The notes: generated from the letters alone by a model not told the origin. A stretch of DNA of 64,000 nucleotides from Branchiostoma lanceolatum (GCF_035083965.1 NC_089723.1:21803193-21867192); one strand, 5' to 3'; positions 24,971 through 38,900 are shown, counted from the stretch's first letter. A program made the numbers and translations.

Positions 24971-25150
24971 TTTTTCACCGCCTTTACGTCCCCAGCCGAA
25001 GTCAGGCACCCATTTTAACACCTGGAAGGAGTGAAGAGAGTCATATAAAACGCCTTTCCTAATGGCACACCATCTGTGCCATATTGGAAGATTTGAACTC
25101 AGGTTCTGGGCCAAACATCCTGACCCCTTTACGCCAACATGACGCCACTA
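24971..25150 (-). mobile_element. tRNA-derived SINE, inverted relative to its neighbour
   Basis: Read on the minus strand it has box B 'tgagttcaaatcttcc', then 'ggaaaggcgttttatatgac' and 'cttcactccttccaggtgtt', matching the core of the adjacent plus-strand SINE. The two lie tail to tail. Confidence 0.6.
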
Positions 25151-25812
25151 AGTAGTGTGTGGTCGTCCAATACTGCGTTTTCCCTGGATAGATGATTATG
25201 ATTGAAAACCAATCTTCAGATCTTTGCAGATATAAAGCACGAAATACCAAGTACGATGCGTATTTACGATAGTACAAGGATTATACAAATTTACGTATAT
25301 TTCACCATAGTTACATTACGTTATTCAACATCACATTTATTGCTCCAGTCGAATGAAACATTTTGAAATACTGAATAACACGTCTGACTGGGATTTGTCT
25401 TACACCAATATAAATGTATATCAAGAATTGATCGCCGAGGAGAATAGATAAAGGAAGGTATATTAACCTTCTCCCTGCTGTATAACTCTGTAACCAATAG
25501 ACAAATGGGGGCCAAACGGCTACTTCAGTGTGCTAAAGGTTAAGCCTTTCAATTCAAGCTGTTCAATCATGCACTGTATGTGTTGTATGATACATTTGAT
25601 TTCAACTGATGCAAGTGGGTGTCTTGTATTGTCATTACTGCAGCATGAACGAAGACATGGGAGGCGACACACAGCGGATTCTTACAGTACAGCAGCCTTC
25701 GTATTCAGTATAACTTGTGACCATTTGGATGAGAATCGTTAACAATGATACAAAAACAAGGAAGGCCAAAACTGGGCGTCAGTTAAATTGATCCCTCTGC
25801 ATGCTTATTACT

Positions 25813-25816
<4 letters not shown>
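25151..25816. other. Intergenic sequence, nothing recognised
   Basis: No gene or repeat supported. Confidence 0.4.

Positions 25817-25906
<90 letters not shown>
25817..25906 (+). repeat. (CA)n microsatellite
   Basis: About 45 uninterrupted CA units. Confidence 0.97.
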
Positions 25907-25910
<4 letters not shown>

Positions 25911-25937
25911 CCCACCCACAATCAAATCATCTGGCTT

Positions 25938-26265
25938 AAGCCCCGGTTACATACAGTCGAACATGGCTTCCGACAATTTATATAGCCAATCAAGGTTGGC
26001 GGTAGGTCGGGAGGAGTCTGACCAGTTTTACACATTTGACTCCCAAATACACCCTGACCACTACTTACTTACTCCCAGCCACCAGCCAACCACCAGCCAA
26101 CCCATTCCAGATCTCCCATCCACAGCCGAATGACAACGAAATATTTTAAAAGATACCGAATACTGCGCCGAACACCAACCAATGACAGCCGTCCCAGCTC
26201 CTGAACCGCTCCCGACCATGGTAGGGAGAAGGTCGAAAGACCATGTTCCACTATGTGTAACCGCG
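25938..26265. mobile_element. MITE-E copy 1
   Basis: Left end 'aagccccggttacatacagt' then 'cgaacatgg'; right end 'ccatgttccactatgtgtaa' then 'ccgcg'. A much shorter relative with the same termini is at 53726-53809. About 330 bp, non-coding. Confidence 0.65.
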
Positions 26266-26936
26266 ACAGAAAAATACAGGAAGAGTTTCTAAGGAGCACT
26301 TGGATAGGCCTCCTGTTATCCCTAGTCGGACAGCAGTTGAACATGTTCTGAAGGCTGGACGTCTGGCTATGAGCGATGTTGTTCCCATGGACCACATAAT
26401 GGCACCAACCGGTCCAACCACCCATCCTGTCCATACATAACAAATACACGAACAAACATTAACGCTGATAAAAACACAAATTAGGCTTCCGATTGGTATT
26501 GATCGCGTTTGAAAGCCTTAAGCTGCAAAATGACTTATGTGAACATACACCTGTTAAAATCTGCCCTTTAGAACTCCAACACATGAACCGACATATCGTC
26601 TTCCATTCTACAGGACACAACAACGCTGGAATCAATAGATGGACTGATAAAAGCACGCCATATCGTAAACTGGGTGTTCGGACGGTCGTACATACATTAA
26701 TGATAGGCTACATCCCTAAGAAGTAAAACATAATTAGTCGACTGTAAACATAAGGTGTTTGTGGGTATTCGAGCACTTTCTTGAGATGAAAAGCAAGAGC
26801 TACATCCAGAAGTGTTAGATCTTCAGCAAATCCAGAGCATCCAGAGCATGGTAATAATTATGGTAAGTATTTCGTGATGTAAAAAATACATGTTAGATTA
26901 GAAAGAAATGACAAAATGAGATTCATTGCGTGAGTC
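26266..26936. other. Intergenic sequence downstream of GH10 copy A
   Basis: Nothing recognised; small frames on both strands lack any family signature. Confidence 0.4.
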
Positions 26937-26942
26937 TTTATT
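26937..26942 (-). promoter_or_regulatory. Polyadenylation signal AATAAA of GH10 copy A
   Basis: 'tttatt' on the plus strand reads AATAAA on the minus strand, 39 nt past the stop codon at 26981-26983. All three GH10 copies carry such a signal at a similar short distance. Confidence 0.75.
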
Positions 26943-26980
26943 GATCAAATCCAAGTTGACGTTTCATGTTTTTCACGTGT

Positions 26981-29900
26981 TCAGCCGACAATAATGTCGT
27001 TGGGCATGGCCACATCCACAGTAAGGGCGCCGGCTCCAGGAGACAGGTAGAACGTCTTCGTGGCCACCACCTGACCGTGGAACTTGACCTTGACGTCGTA
27101 GTTACCATGGAAACCACGGAAGATGAACTCCTTGCCTTCTGGCGTCACGATGCCGACCGTGAGGGACAGGTTGGTGCGCCAGTCGTTGAAGACAAGCCGC
27201 TGCCAACGGCGACCGGCCTCGTTGATCTGCAAGAAAATACGATGTACATTAGGTATTAGAATCAATATCCAGTACTGTCCATAGATCACTAGCGTACTTA
27301 CGGCGTGCTGAGGGCAAAAAGTAGACAATTGCAAGGTGCACGTGCATCCACAGAACATATTGATAGGTACATGGTCATATGTTTGATAGGCGATCCCAGG
27401 GTGACCAGCAATGACCAAAATTGAATTTGTGTGACCCTTCGTTTTTTGATAGAATCATGATCTGCGATGTGAAATGTGATAATAATAATAACTTTATTGC
27501 TCAACAATTGTACAAGGTACAGAGTATGGCATTCACTGGTACATAGATAACATTCTACTAGGCTAATCCGTCTATCTTATACAATATGGTGTACTAGTCT
27601 ATCTTATACAATATGGTGTAGTAGTATGGGATGACAATGGGATTTTACAATTATTGGAGGAGTTTCTTACGTCTAGACATTCTTTAATAAATTTCCCAAT
27701 GTATACCATGCATGGGTTGTCACATGTCATTATGTACTTAAATTTGCTATTTAAGTCCATTGAGATAAATCCTGGTAAGTCCAACGATAGCATTGAGTAT
27801 AGTGAATTACGTAAATCAAAATATTTGGGACATACAATCAAAAAGTGATATTCGTCTTCAACTACCTCTGGACAAAATGGACAAACCCTCTGGTCTATAG
27901 GGAGTTTTTGAAATCTCCCCGTTTCTATACTTAATTTATGGCAGCCAATTCTGAGTTTTGTGATTGCTCTACGTACGTCGAGGCTCTTAATGTTTGAAAG
28001 GTAGTTTTCTTGCTTATAAATCTTGTTTAAGGTAGAAAGAAGGAAAGTTTGGAATTGTTTCGAATAGCGCAATGCCAATTTTGTATATAAACATCTTGTA
28101 GACGTTGTCGTAGCTGAGTGTTGATTATATCTATATGGTATGACTTCGGGTTCAGCCATATATGTCCAAAACCGTGGAAGTTGAGGATATTTTTCACGTG
28201 GACAACCCAATCATGTTCTCCTAAAAGAACAGCATTGTATGCCTCCCGAAGTAAGGTATCTTCGGGTAAATGAACTAAGCGGTGCCAGTATTTTACAAGT
28301 TGCATTTCTGCGTCCATCATCGTTGGGAAAGTTCCCATTTCTCCTCTGACACCATCGTTTGAGGCTTTGGCATGTATATCTAACAGGAATTTCTGGAAAC
28401 GCATATCAATGATGTCAAATTCTGGAATATGTTGATTTGCGTGTAGGTTTATGATTTGGAAGCCGTTCTCTCGTAGAGTTTGGCTATTGGCATGACGCAT
28501 TAGTATTTCTTTATCTGTATTTCTTTCGAAACATACAACATAGGTACTATTAGATTCAGAAGAGGTGGTTTTTCGAATGGTGGCAGGAAAGTTATTTTGA
28601 ATATCAAGTATTTTTAGTAAAGTTGACAGAACCTTTTGAGAAGATTCACGGATGTTACCGGTATGTGATGCAATAATTTTCATAGTTTTGGAAGAACGGT
28701 CAAAGCATGTGATCTCTGAGCCGTACATAAAGATGGGCTTGACGAATTTATCAAATAGGTTTTTCCCAAGATTGATTGAAATGTCATTGTTAGAGAGTAG
28801 AAGAGCCTTGAGTTTAAAAAGTGCTCTCATTGCTCTGGTTTTTAAATATTTCCTGGCAGTTTTGAACTTACCCGATGATGTAAACGGAATACCGAGGTAG
28901 GTATAGCTGTCAGTGATTTCTATTTCTTTATCATAAATATGAAATTTGTATTTCTTCTTAGAACCTTTGCCGAAAACAACAACCTTGGTTTTTGAAACAT
29001 TGACAGATAGTTTCCATTTCTTACAATACTTTTCTAGGCAATCAATACAATGCTGTAGCCCTTGTTTTGACGATGATATCAGAGCGAGATCGTCTGCCCA
29101 GGATAAACAATTTAGGGATTTTGAAGTTAGGACTGCAGGATCACATTTCGTGGGATCAAAGCACTTAGATATGTCATTTATGAATAAATTGAATAGTAAA
29201 GGGCTTAAATTACATCCTTGTCTTACTCCGCATACGGAAGGAAAGGAGTTTGATAGTCCATTGTCTAATCTAACGGCATAATTCACGTCCCTATACATGG
29301 ATTTTATAATATTAAAGAAATTTCCTCCAATACCACATTGATACAACTTATAGAACAGCCCATCCCGCCAAACACTGTCAAATGCCTTCCTCATGTCAAC
29401 AAAGCATACAAATAGTTTCCCACCTTTTTTACTTGTGTATTTGTCTATTAAAGATTTTAGGATATATATATTATCTGAAGTTCTACATCTTTTCCGGAAC
29501 CCAAACTGAGAGTCATCTAATAGGTTGTTACTTTCTGCAAAGTTTTGTAACCTGTTGTTTAGGATGAGCGTAAATAATTTGGATAGACAACTAGAAATTG
29601 CTACTCCTCTGTAATTGTCTACATTAGATTTATCGCCTGATTTGAATATTGGCGTAAGAATACTTGTGTTCCAGTTAGAAGGAAAGTTGCCTTTGTTGAG
29701 TATAGTATTGAACAGAGTCACTAATGGCTGACATAAGGTTTTTGCCCCATACTTCAACATTTCATTTGAAATTGAGTCAATACCGGAAGCTTTTGCCGTT
29801 TTCAATAAACTTAAACCATTCAAGACTTCCCCTGCAGTAAATGGGAAATCTAAGGGGCTTGGGGTTTGACTATCTAATTGATTAAGGTATTCAGTGACCG

Positions 29901-32900
29901 TTTTTTCGAAAATAGTGTCAAAACTATTGTCATTAATCAGATTATTTAAACTTGTAAAATGTTGTATCCATTCTTCTGACGTAATATTGGGATCGCAAGT
30001 ATTTGACTTGTGTTTTCCATTTACTTCTTTGTCCAAATACTTTAAAAGTGACCAAAACTCCTTTGGATTGTTTTTGTTAAAATGTTCCAATTTTAACAGA
30101 AGGTCGGAATTGTACTTCCGTTTACGCTGTTTGATGAGTTTTTTGTAGTCACGCAAAGCTGTGAAATATTTGTTTCTAGTGTCTTTTAGCCACGGTTCTT
30201 TCTTCAATGCCAGCGATACGTCGATGAAGATTAGACATCCAGGTAATAAGATACGCCAAAAAGCAATTACTCAAACAACTGGATATGATTTTGGAAACGG
30301 TCAAAATCCAAAATCATATCCAGTTGTTTGAGTAATTGCTTTTTGGCGAATGCCAGCGATAGTCTTTTCAAACGTTGGCGTGAAGACCAGCAGCACTGAT
30401 CAAACCAAGCTTTGTTTTTCTTACCGCTTTTTGTGGGTTTCTTTGTTTGTCTAATGGGCTTTGCTTTAAGTGACTTTTTAGCTACGTCTAACAATAAATC
30501 TGTGAAGTTTGTGACAGCTTTTTCTGTCGAACAGAAAGATGTTTGGCAAAATTTTTGAAATTCTGAAATTGTATATTGATTATCTAGAATACTTTGATAT
30601 GTTAATTTTGATTCATCGTTCCAAATGAATGCTGTTGGCTTGGGTTTAATCTGGTTGGTAGTTTTTGGAACATGAGGGGAATACTTTGTTGACAGTGAGA
30701 AGGAAACATGGCAATGGTCGGAAAATTGGGTGATTGGACTAATACTTACATATTGTACATCGGACAATAGAGACTTGCTTACAATACAATAATCGACAAC
30801 GCTAGATCCATTATAGTGATAACAGGTAAAGTCGCCTTTTAGGTCCCCCGCGAATCTGCCATTTAGAATAGTCAAATCCGCTGCTGAACATAAATCTATC
30901 AATGTTTTGCCATAGTTATTAACTTTGATATCTCTGTTATGTCTACTTTTGGTGAAACTGATACCGTCCGATGTAGGATTGTCAAGCGCAAAAGTGTCAA
31001 AATAATTTTCTATTAGCAAGCCAGTTCTTGCATTTAAATCGCCTAACACAGCGATGTCACCTAGATTAGAGTATTTGCATATGTCATTAGAGAGAATTTC
31101 AAAGGGAGATTCATGAGTCGATTTAAAAGAAGATTCGGGGGGGATATAGGCATTGCATAAATATAAGTCATTTTCGAGACCAAAAAAAATGCTTATCAAA
31201 CTTGCACCATACACTGTCTACCGTACTACTGGCTAATTTAGAAATCCCTCTCCTGTACAAACTTTTGAAAAAAACTGCAACACCCCCCGAATTTCGTTTT
31301 GCCCTTTTACTTCTAATTCTACTGCTAGAGAAAACACTATAACCTGGTATATCTAATTCTACATGACTGACCAACCAGGTCTCTTGGACGCAAATAACGT
31401 CACTATTTACTACATAGGAAATAAATTCTTCATCGTTAAATTTCTTACAACAGCTGCCTTGGATGTTCCAAGAAGAAAAAACTAGGGCAGACTTTTTTGG
31501 CATCCTCTGAATTTGAATGAGGGTATATTATAGCTACACGGAGTCGGTTATTATGGCATATAGTCACACAATAGAGAAAACGGAGAAAGAAAAACGAACA
31601 TAATTCATCGTCTAGTATGAAACACTGGACAGAATATATGTGAATAGCAAAATGTATAACCGAAGAAAGGGAATGACTTTACCTCGGTCGCGTTAAATGT
31701 TTTCACCGGATCAAATCAAAGTTCATTCAAGGAACCAGAGATCAGGATATAAGAATGTCCCATGCTCTGCGGATGCGTTTACCGATCTCCTTCCATGGTA
31801 GAGCGGCCTGTTTGCTGAGTCGTACCGGTAGCTGCAGCGTGGTGATCGAAGTTGTTGTAACGTGTTGAGTTCCCCCAACCTGTTGGCCTCCTGTTGTCGA
31901 GCTACTCTTAGATGGTTGACTAGGAGTGATCCTTGGTCCAAGTGGCACGGCGTTGGCGCTGTTCTTGAATGGTTGTCCTCTGAAACCGCCTCGTGACGGG
32001 ATGACGTTGTCACGATTGGTGGCGGTGGGTAGAGATCCCGGGTTAGTATGCTGGCCGGAGGGACGGTGTCCATGTTGTGGGCGCGTCATGGGGGGCTGTG
32101 CCGGGCTCGCTGGTGGAATAGACGGTGATGCAAGAGTTCGCTTTACATCTGCTACTAGGAGTTTTGTCCCACTCCTGGGGTCTAGATGGATTTGGTCCTG
32201 TAGATAAAGCCGCCTGTCTTGGGTCAGCTTCCTGTGTTTGATGCATATGAAGTCTGATTTCTTTGATAGTTTGAGTACCTCCTGATTGTATGCTTTGATG
32301 TTTGTGTTCAATGTGGAATTGTGGTTCGACCCTCTTTGTAGTACCTGGGACACAGCTACCCTCGCATTCGGGAAGGACTTCTTTGTTGTTTCGAGTAGCT
32401 TGCTGGTGTTATGGAGCGTCCTTTGAACTGAGTCAGGGTGTGTTTTGCTGTTATCTAGGTCGTTGGATCCGACGTGGAGAATAACAGTCTTAGCTGTGGA
32501 GTCTTTGATGTTGCTGATGTTGTCGATGGCCGCCGTTATGGTACTGCTTCTGTGAATATTTGTACGTTCTTCTTTGAAGGCTCGGTTAGGATCAACATCT
32601 CGGAAGAGTGAATCCGCGAAGATTCTGACACCTCCCTCGATATCCTCACTTCTCAAGTTGGTGTTGTCTGCAGATAGTTTGCGGGTGTTCACAGATGTAG
32701 ACATCTTGGCATTGACAACGGGCGTTTGGACGCCGAGAACAAAGGTTGAATTGTTATTCTGCTGATTCACGGTAGTATGGCTATTGTCATGTGAAATAGA
32801 CCCGTCATTGTCATGGGGAAAGGGGGCTTTGTTGTGTAGAGAGTTCGTTACATGACAATGGCCAGATGCAAACTTCTCTTCCAGCTCCTTTGATCTATTT

Positions 32901-35900
32901 ACAAGTGCCTGGATTTCTGAATCTTGTTTTTTTATAATGTCTTGTAGTTCAACATTTGATGCAGACAAGGCATCGACTTTAAGAGACATATCACGATGTC
33001 TCTCTCTCCACAGGTTTCTTTCGATCATGATCTCTTGGGTTGCTTCGTCTTTCTCCTTTATGAGTTTTTCTTTCTGTTGGGCCAGGTCTTTGCGAGAATT
33101 GGTGAGGTCGGTCTGTAGCTTTGAGGTAGCCTTTCTGATGTGAGATTCAAGCGCCTTCTGAGCGGCTTCGAGCTGTGTAGATATGGTGTTCATTGTCTTC
33201 GCATGGGTCTTCTCTCGTTCCTTTTCTTTCATGATCAGATCATCCCTGAAGGCGTTGAGTTTACCGATCGTATCTACGTATTGTTTCTGTAGATCGCTGA
33301 AAGCACAGTCACTCACTTTGATGGATTTTTCCATGGAAACCATACGATCTAGGTATCCTTGAGGAAGGTTTGACGTACCTGCTTCGTTTTGTGGACTACT
33401 CGACTTGTCTGTTGTAGAAGTTACGTTGGCTGCCGGAGGAATCACCGGGGGGTCGCGTGGGTCGGCGGTTATGGCGTCATCAGTTTGCGCGCCATTTTCC
33501 AATTCCTGTTGCATCTGTTCTGTCGCGTCTTCAAGTCCCTGTAGTGTTCTTGGAATGGTGGATTTAGGCATATAGTTGGTGTCTCTGTCACGTTGGTCTG
33601 ACATGGTGTTGAAGACAAAGGCTGTTCTGGGCAGGTTGTCTGGAATCTGTTGACGGCGTCACTGACGCGCTGGGCGCCATGTTGAGCGCTTGACCTTGTA
33701 CGTTTGTCAAGCATCATTAAATTGTTTTTTATCTCAGGGTACAGTATGTCCGCCCACCATTTGGTTCTCTGCCCCTGCACCATTACACCATTCTTCCTGT
33801 GGTAAAAGTGGATTGACAAGAGGCTTTTACCTGTCTTTGGGGCGGTTGAAGAGAAGACGGACAGGCATGTTGTGCCTTTGTCAGATTTCCAAGTGACGCT
33901 TGTTCCCTTGTGCTGTTCAAAGTTCTCGTCAAAGTTGTCCTTGTGAACTTGAATCCACTTGTCTAACTGGCTTGTCCGAAGTTTCACCCCACACAATCGA
34001 GACTTTTCCTCGTCTTGATAGTCAAAGGCCAGGGTTTCGTCCTGCGGAACTTTGGCGATGTTGATATTCCATGCCTTTGTCGTGGGCGTCTTACACTTGG
34101 GTGTCTTGGACTCGGCTCCCATATTTCAATGTTCCTCCGTCGTTACAGATGTCAACGTAACGCTCCCAAATTATAGAATATATGACACATAAAAGTAAGC
34201 TCACATATGCACTAAAATACCTTGCTCCGTGTAGTTTTATAGTACTCCAAACGAAATCACGATCGGAGAGTATAAAAGACAACAAATTACACAGAACTTA
34301 GCGGGAAATATTGGTTCCTTGTCTAGGAACTTTATTGAGCGGACCGTCAAATCTTTGATCGTTCAGCGGACGCAGCACGGCAGCAGCCTCTAGAGGAAGG
34401 GGGGAGGGGGGGATTATGGTTAGAGACTAGACTCTGTAAGATAGCAAGGTTAGAGAGTAGAAGACCAACCCCAAAATGGTCGCCATTCACTAATGCAGCA
34501 TTCGGTCTCCAGTGTGCCTGGTCCCAGAAACCCCAGATCAGAACTCCCTCCACCGCCGGATGACTGAAGGCAGCCCGCATGGCGTCCTCGTAACCGTCTG
34601 CCCTCACATACTCGTTGGGCTCATTAACGTCCAGCTCGGTTATCCAGATTGGTAGGCCCCGAGAGGAGAGAACGTTAAGACGGTGCTGAAAAATATCGTT
34701 TCCATCAGATACTTTTATCCAGTATCCAATGTGTTGGTTAAATTTGTTTTCCTGATAAATATACACAGAAAAAGGCATAATGAATACCTTGAATCTGCAT
34801 GCGTGAGACAATGATACATTCCGATTACAAATGCTACGGAGAAAAAAGGGGCCCCGCCGGGAACTTTACGGGCTTTTTTTGCACTTTCAGGCGTGGTCCC
34901 TACGTGGACCCGTGAAACATCCTGCGGCTACCGGGCCATTTTTGGACACGGCCGGGAAACGGAATTTTTAAAAACTCGAAAATCAACCCGGGGCCCAGTA
35001 ACAAACAGACGCCGCAAGGTAATCGTGCGAACACAGAGAGTTACCCGTATCCGGCAGTCCACCGGGACATTTTTTGTGTGCTTCAGGGCCGGGACGGAGC
35101 CATACGAGCACCAGCGCAAATATGAACGTAGCATAAAACGTAATGATTATCATTATTGTAGCTAGTAACTATTGTAATTCATGAACAGCCTACCAGCACG
35201 TTAACAGTGTCCGGGCGTTGGCCAAAATGTCCCTGGGCTCCGACACCTTCTACTGGCGCTCCATTGTCAAGGAACTCGGAAATCTGGTTAGCATAGGCCT
35301 ACAAAAAACAAAACAGAAATACCAAATGTGAACACCAGGGGCATCATTTATTATTTTTATTAAGGACTAATTGGTCACATCAAAGTTAAAGACTATAATT
35401 TGTTGTTATTCTATGAATACTTAGCATTCTGAAAACACTAGAGAGTCGGTTGAAAGGAAACTTACATTGGTCTCTCCCCAGTAGCTGACGACGTTGTAGT
35501 CGTTGAGGAAGAGTTTGGCGTTCGGGTCCTTCTCCTTCACCTTCCGGAACATCTCGTACCGGATCTGGGAGCTGCCCGTGTGTTGCACGTAGAAGTCACC
35601 GTGCAACATCTCGTTGTTCACATCCCAGTGGACCAACCTGACTCAAGGGCGGTAGATATAACATGAAAAGAAAATGCTTTCGAAAGTTTGTATACTGGTT
35701 GAACATAGTTTTCGCCGTTTCACAAACCTATTCTAGTCTACTCCTGACGTTTCAATGACCTGTCTCTCTGTTGCACTGACAGAGAAAATAGGTTTGTGTA
35801 CCGACAAAAGCTACGTTCAATTGATTTACAAAGTTCCTGATTAAACTACGCACGGTAGAAATACAGGTATCAAGCTACTTCTTGTACCAGAGGAACATTG

Positions 35901-38900
35901 ATATAGTTCATTGGCTTCTTTATGCATTATCAATTGAATATTTCATAGTATAGTTCGGAGTTAGTCTTGCTAAGTGCTTTTACCAAAATACACCAACCCT
36001 GTGTAAGAGTCTTACTAGTACTGTATTTAGACGTATAAATGAAGGATAAGTAATATACCTTCCGGCATAACGCCCCACAACATCGTCAACTCTTTTCCAG
36101 CACTTCTGCTCTAAATCTCCGCCCCAGTAGTTGTGCAGCCAACCCTGTACAAATTCTGGCACACCCCAGAAGACACAGTGGCCACGGACTGGAATGCTAA
36201 AGTGAAGATAAATATCAGAGTCCGCTCTTTTGTTTTTCTGGTAAGATTTTAATGGCCCTTAACTCTATCATGGATGGGAAATAACCAAAATCAGCCATGT
36301 TTGTGTGTGTAATCATTCACAAGGCTTGTAATAATGATCTAAGATGTAACACTTTGGAAAATCTCACCCAGCATTCTCCAGTATTTCCAATGTTCGGTCA
36401 GCTAACCCCCACTCAAGCTGACCCTAAAAAAGATATGTATGACTCACTTCATAATTCATGTCGAAATTCTCTTCGGCTGACAGCCAACTTTCTTATAAAT
36501 TGCTAATCATTTTCTCTACCCAAAATAGTACATGTTGTTCAAACCAATTAAGAGTTTTTTAGCAAGGAAAGCTATTGTAGCATATCCTCATATACTTTGT
36601 AAATGAGGTCTTGACTTGCATTACTTGTGTCTAATGATGTTCACCTTTACTTAACTTCACGGAACGCTAAGAATAATAACCCACATGCCAAGTAAAAAGA
36701 AAATCCATTCAGGAATTCTCGAGTCACACACCAACGCTACTTAAAACATACAGTTCTTGGCAAAGGTAATGATGATAACAAACCCACTTCGTTTGGTTCA
36801 TTTTGCGTCCATTTGAGGTTGTTCTCGAAGACTGCCCACTCGAAGTTGCTGAGGAAGAAATCTCTGTACCGGGCGTCATCAGGCATGATCCAGGCGTTTA
36901 CTGCGCAGCCCCAGGCAAAGTGCGATTTGGTCTGGGTGATCTGTAACATGATGCATACTTTTGAGCAATCAATCTACAATTGATATATCTTTGAATTCAA
37001 CAATCCATCCAACCAACCAACCAACAATCCATCCATCCATCCATCCATCCATCCATCCATCCATCCATCCATCCATCCATCCATCCATCCATCCATCCAT
37101 CCATCCATCCATCCATCCATCCATCCATCCAACCATCCATCCAACCAACCAACCAACCAACCAACCAACCAAACAAACAAACAAACAAACAAACAACTAA
37201 CCAACCAACCAACCAACCAACCAATCAACCAACCAACCAACCACATACACAACGGATAGTTTGATACTAGGATTTGACAGATGACATTTCTTATCTAGCA
37301 TGAGTATTTTGATCATGCTATCATACCACGAGAACTTTGAAATCAAGTCAACTTCCATACCTCCACACTGATGCCATCTGCGTTTGGAGTCTGTACCCTG
37401 TAATTGCACACAAAGTAGAGAAGGTAGGTCATGTCTGGGTTCACATTGGTAACTAAGAGAACCAATGCATATGATCATCACCTATAGACACGCCAAAAAC
37501 AGTTACTCAAGCAACTGGATAAAATTTTGAAACAGACGTTTCAGACAGCATCCGCTGTCTTTCGTCAGTGACTAACGATAAGGATTGAAAAACCAGATTT
37601 ATACCAAAACTCTGAATAGATATGATAATGAGGTTAAGACACTCTATGATATCTTGACCTAGTCTTCAAAAGAAAGTTAATTCAAGACAAGGTTTATGCT
37701 AATAGTTCAATTAGCTACTGTTGTTTTAGTACAGTAACTTTTGTTCGTCCGGGGGTGGGGGGGGGGGCAACACTTAACGACAGGCAGTAAATTTCTAGCG
37801 AGGTCCAATCAAATGGCTGTTAGCAGGTCACCGAACGTCACCGACAATTAGCCAATGACGGCCAACAAGTCGGTCCTTTCAAATGCAAAGTAGCAAATTA
37901 ACGCCAATCTGCTGGCACATGATGGACAAGAAGGAATATTTCACACCCTTTGTCCGTCGATTAGACCCCCTTTCCTTCTGAGGGCTGGGTTGTACATCAT
38001 CACCTATAGGCATTTGATGAACACATGGTCATCACCTATGGGCAGTTGGTGAACATACGGTCTTTACTTATGGATTTTGATAAACATCTGAAAGCTTCCT
38101 GTCTCTGCAAAAGTATTCATAATGTGTTCTTATCTGAATAGTGCAGTGTTGTGATTTGACATGTAACTCACCTGATGGTGACGTATCGTTTGCGATGCTG
38201 GTCGATCCTGATGTTGGACTCGTGCCACCAGTTGTCTGTCGTCACGTCCATGAACGACAGGAACGACACGTCATCGATGAGGAAGCGCACGTCAGCCGGC
38301 GGACCTTCCGCGTACAGCCGGGCGCTGCTCACCCAGTCGTTGTAGTCTACGATGAAATAAGAAGATAGCACCAATGCTTTTCATGCGTTACAGACTGTCA
38401 AGCAGCTGTTTCATATTCAAGATGGACGATAACAGCACGACTTTGTCATCAGGCACATTAATTTGCCCCTAATTGGTTTGTCATGTATCACTCCGCGATA
38501 AAGATTGTGTAACGCAATCATCATCATCCACGGTGCGAGGCATAGCAACATCACTCACAGAACGCAACAAAGGTCAATCTCGGGCAAAGGGACCCTTCAT
38601 TTTCAACGCAGATCAATATCCGGAAGTAAGGCTTGGACCCAAACTCAGTTTTCACCCAAAATACCAATCCATACGCTTTTTCAGCCATGTTAGTATTGAA
38701 TATTAGTTAGCAGCACATTATGAGAATTTTTAACCCCAAACCTAGGCCCTCGATACCCTTTCGTCACTTTTTGTCGCGCTCTACCACGGACCCCGGTCGC
38801 GGTAGAACTGTGGTGCGTACCGATTATTTCCCAGGTTAAAAGATTGAGGGAAATGTACAATTTAAGAATACACACCAGGTACAGTGTGTCCTCCGGATAT

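Larger units (their letters stand above)
27481..34272 (-). mobile_element. Near full-length CR1/L2-like LINE, inactivated, in GH10-A intron 15
   Basis: Non-LTR retrotransposon of about 6.8 kb in the same orientation as the host gene. Order on the minus strand: 5' UTR about 34272-34123; ORF1 34122-31742 in two overlapping frames; ORF2 31503-27599 with AP endonuclease, reverse transcriptase and a C-terminal Cys-His finger; 3' end with 'caataaag' and a (TTA)n tail at about 27478-27492. The outer limits are set by the two halves of one MITE-A copy that resume on each side. ORF1 with an esterase-type domain suggests the CR1/L2 group of the Jockey superfamily; the exact clade is uncertain. ORF2 carries two frameshifts and a 143-bp insertion, so this copy cannot encode an intact protein. 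Confidence 0.88.

Noticed and set aside
36961..37242. CRISPR-like regular repeats
   Set aside because: Units are 4 bp with no spacers; a simple tetranucleotide repeat in a eukaryotic intron.
36961..37252. Several frames with Ser-Ile-His-Pro or Met-Asp-Gly-Trp repeats
   Set aside because: Translations of a tetranucleotide array inside a GH10-A intron.
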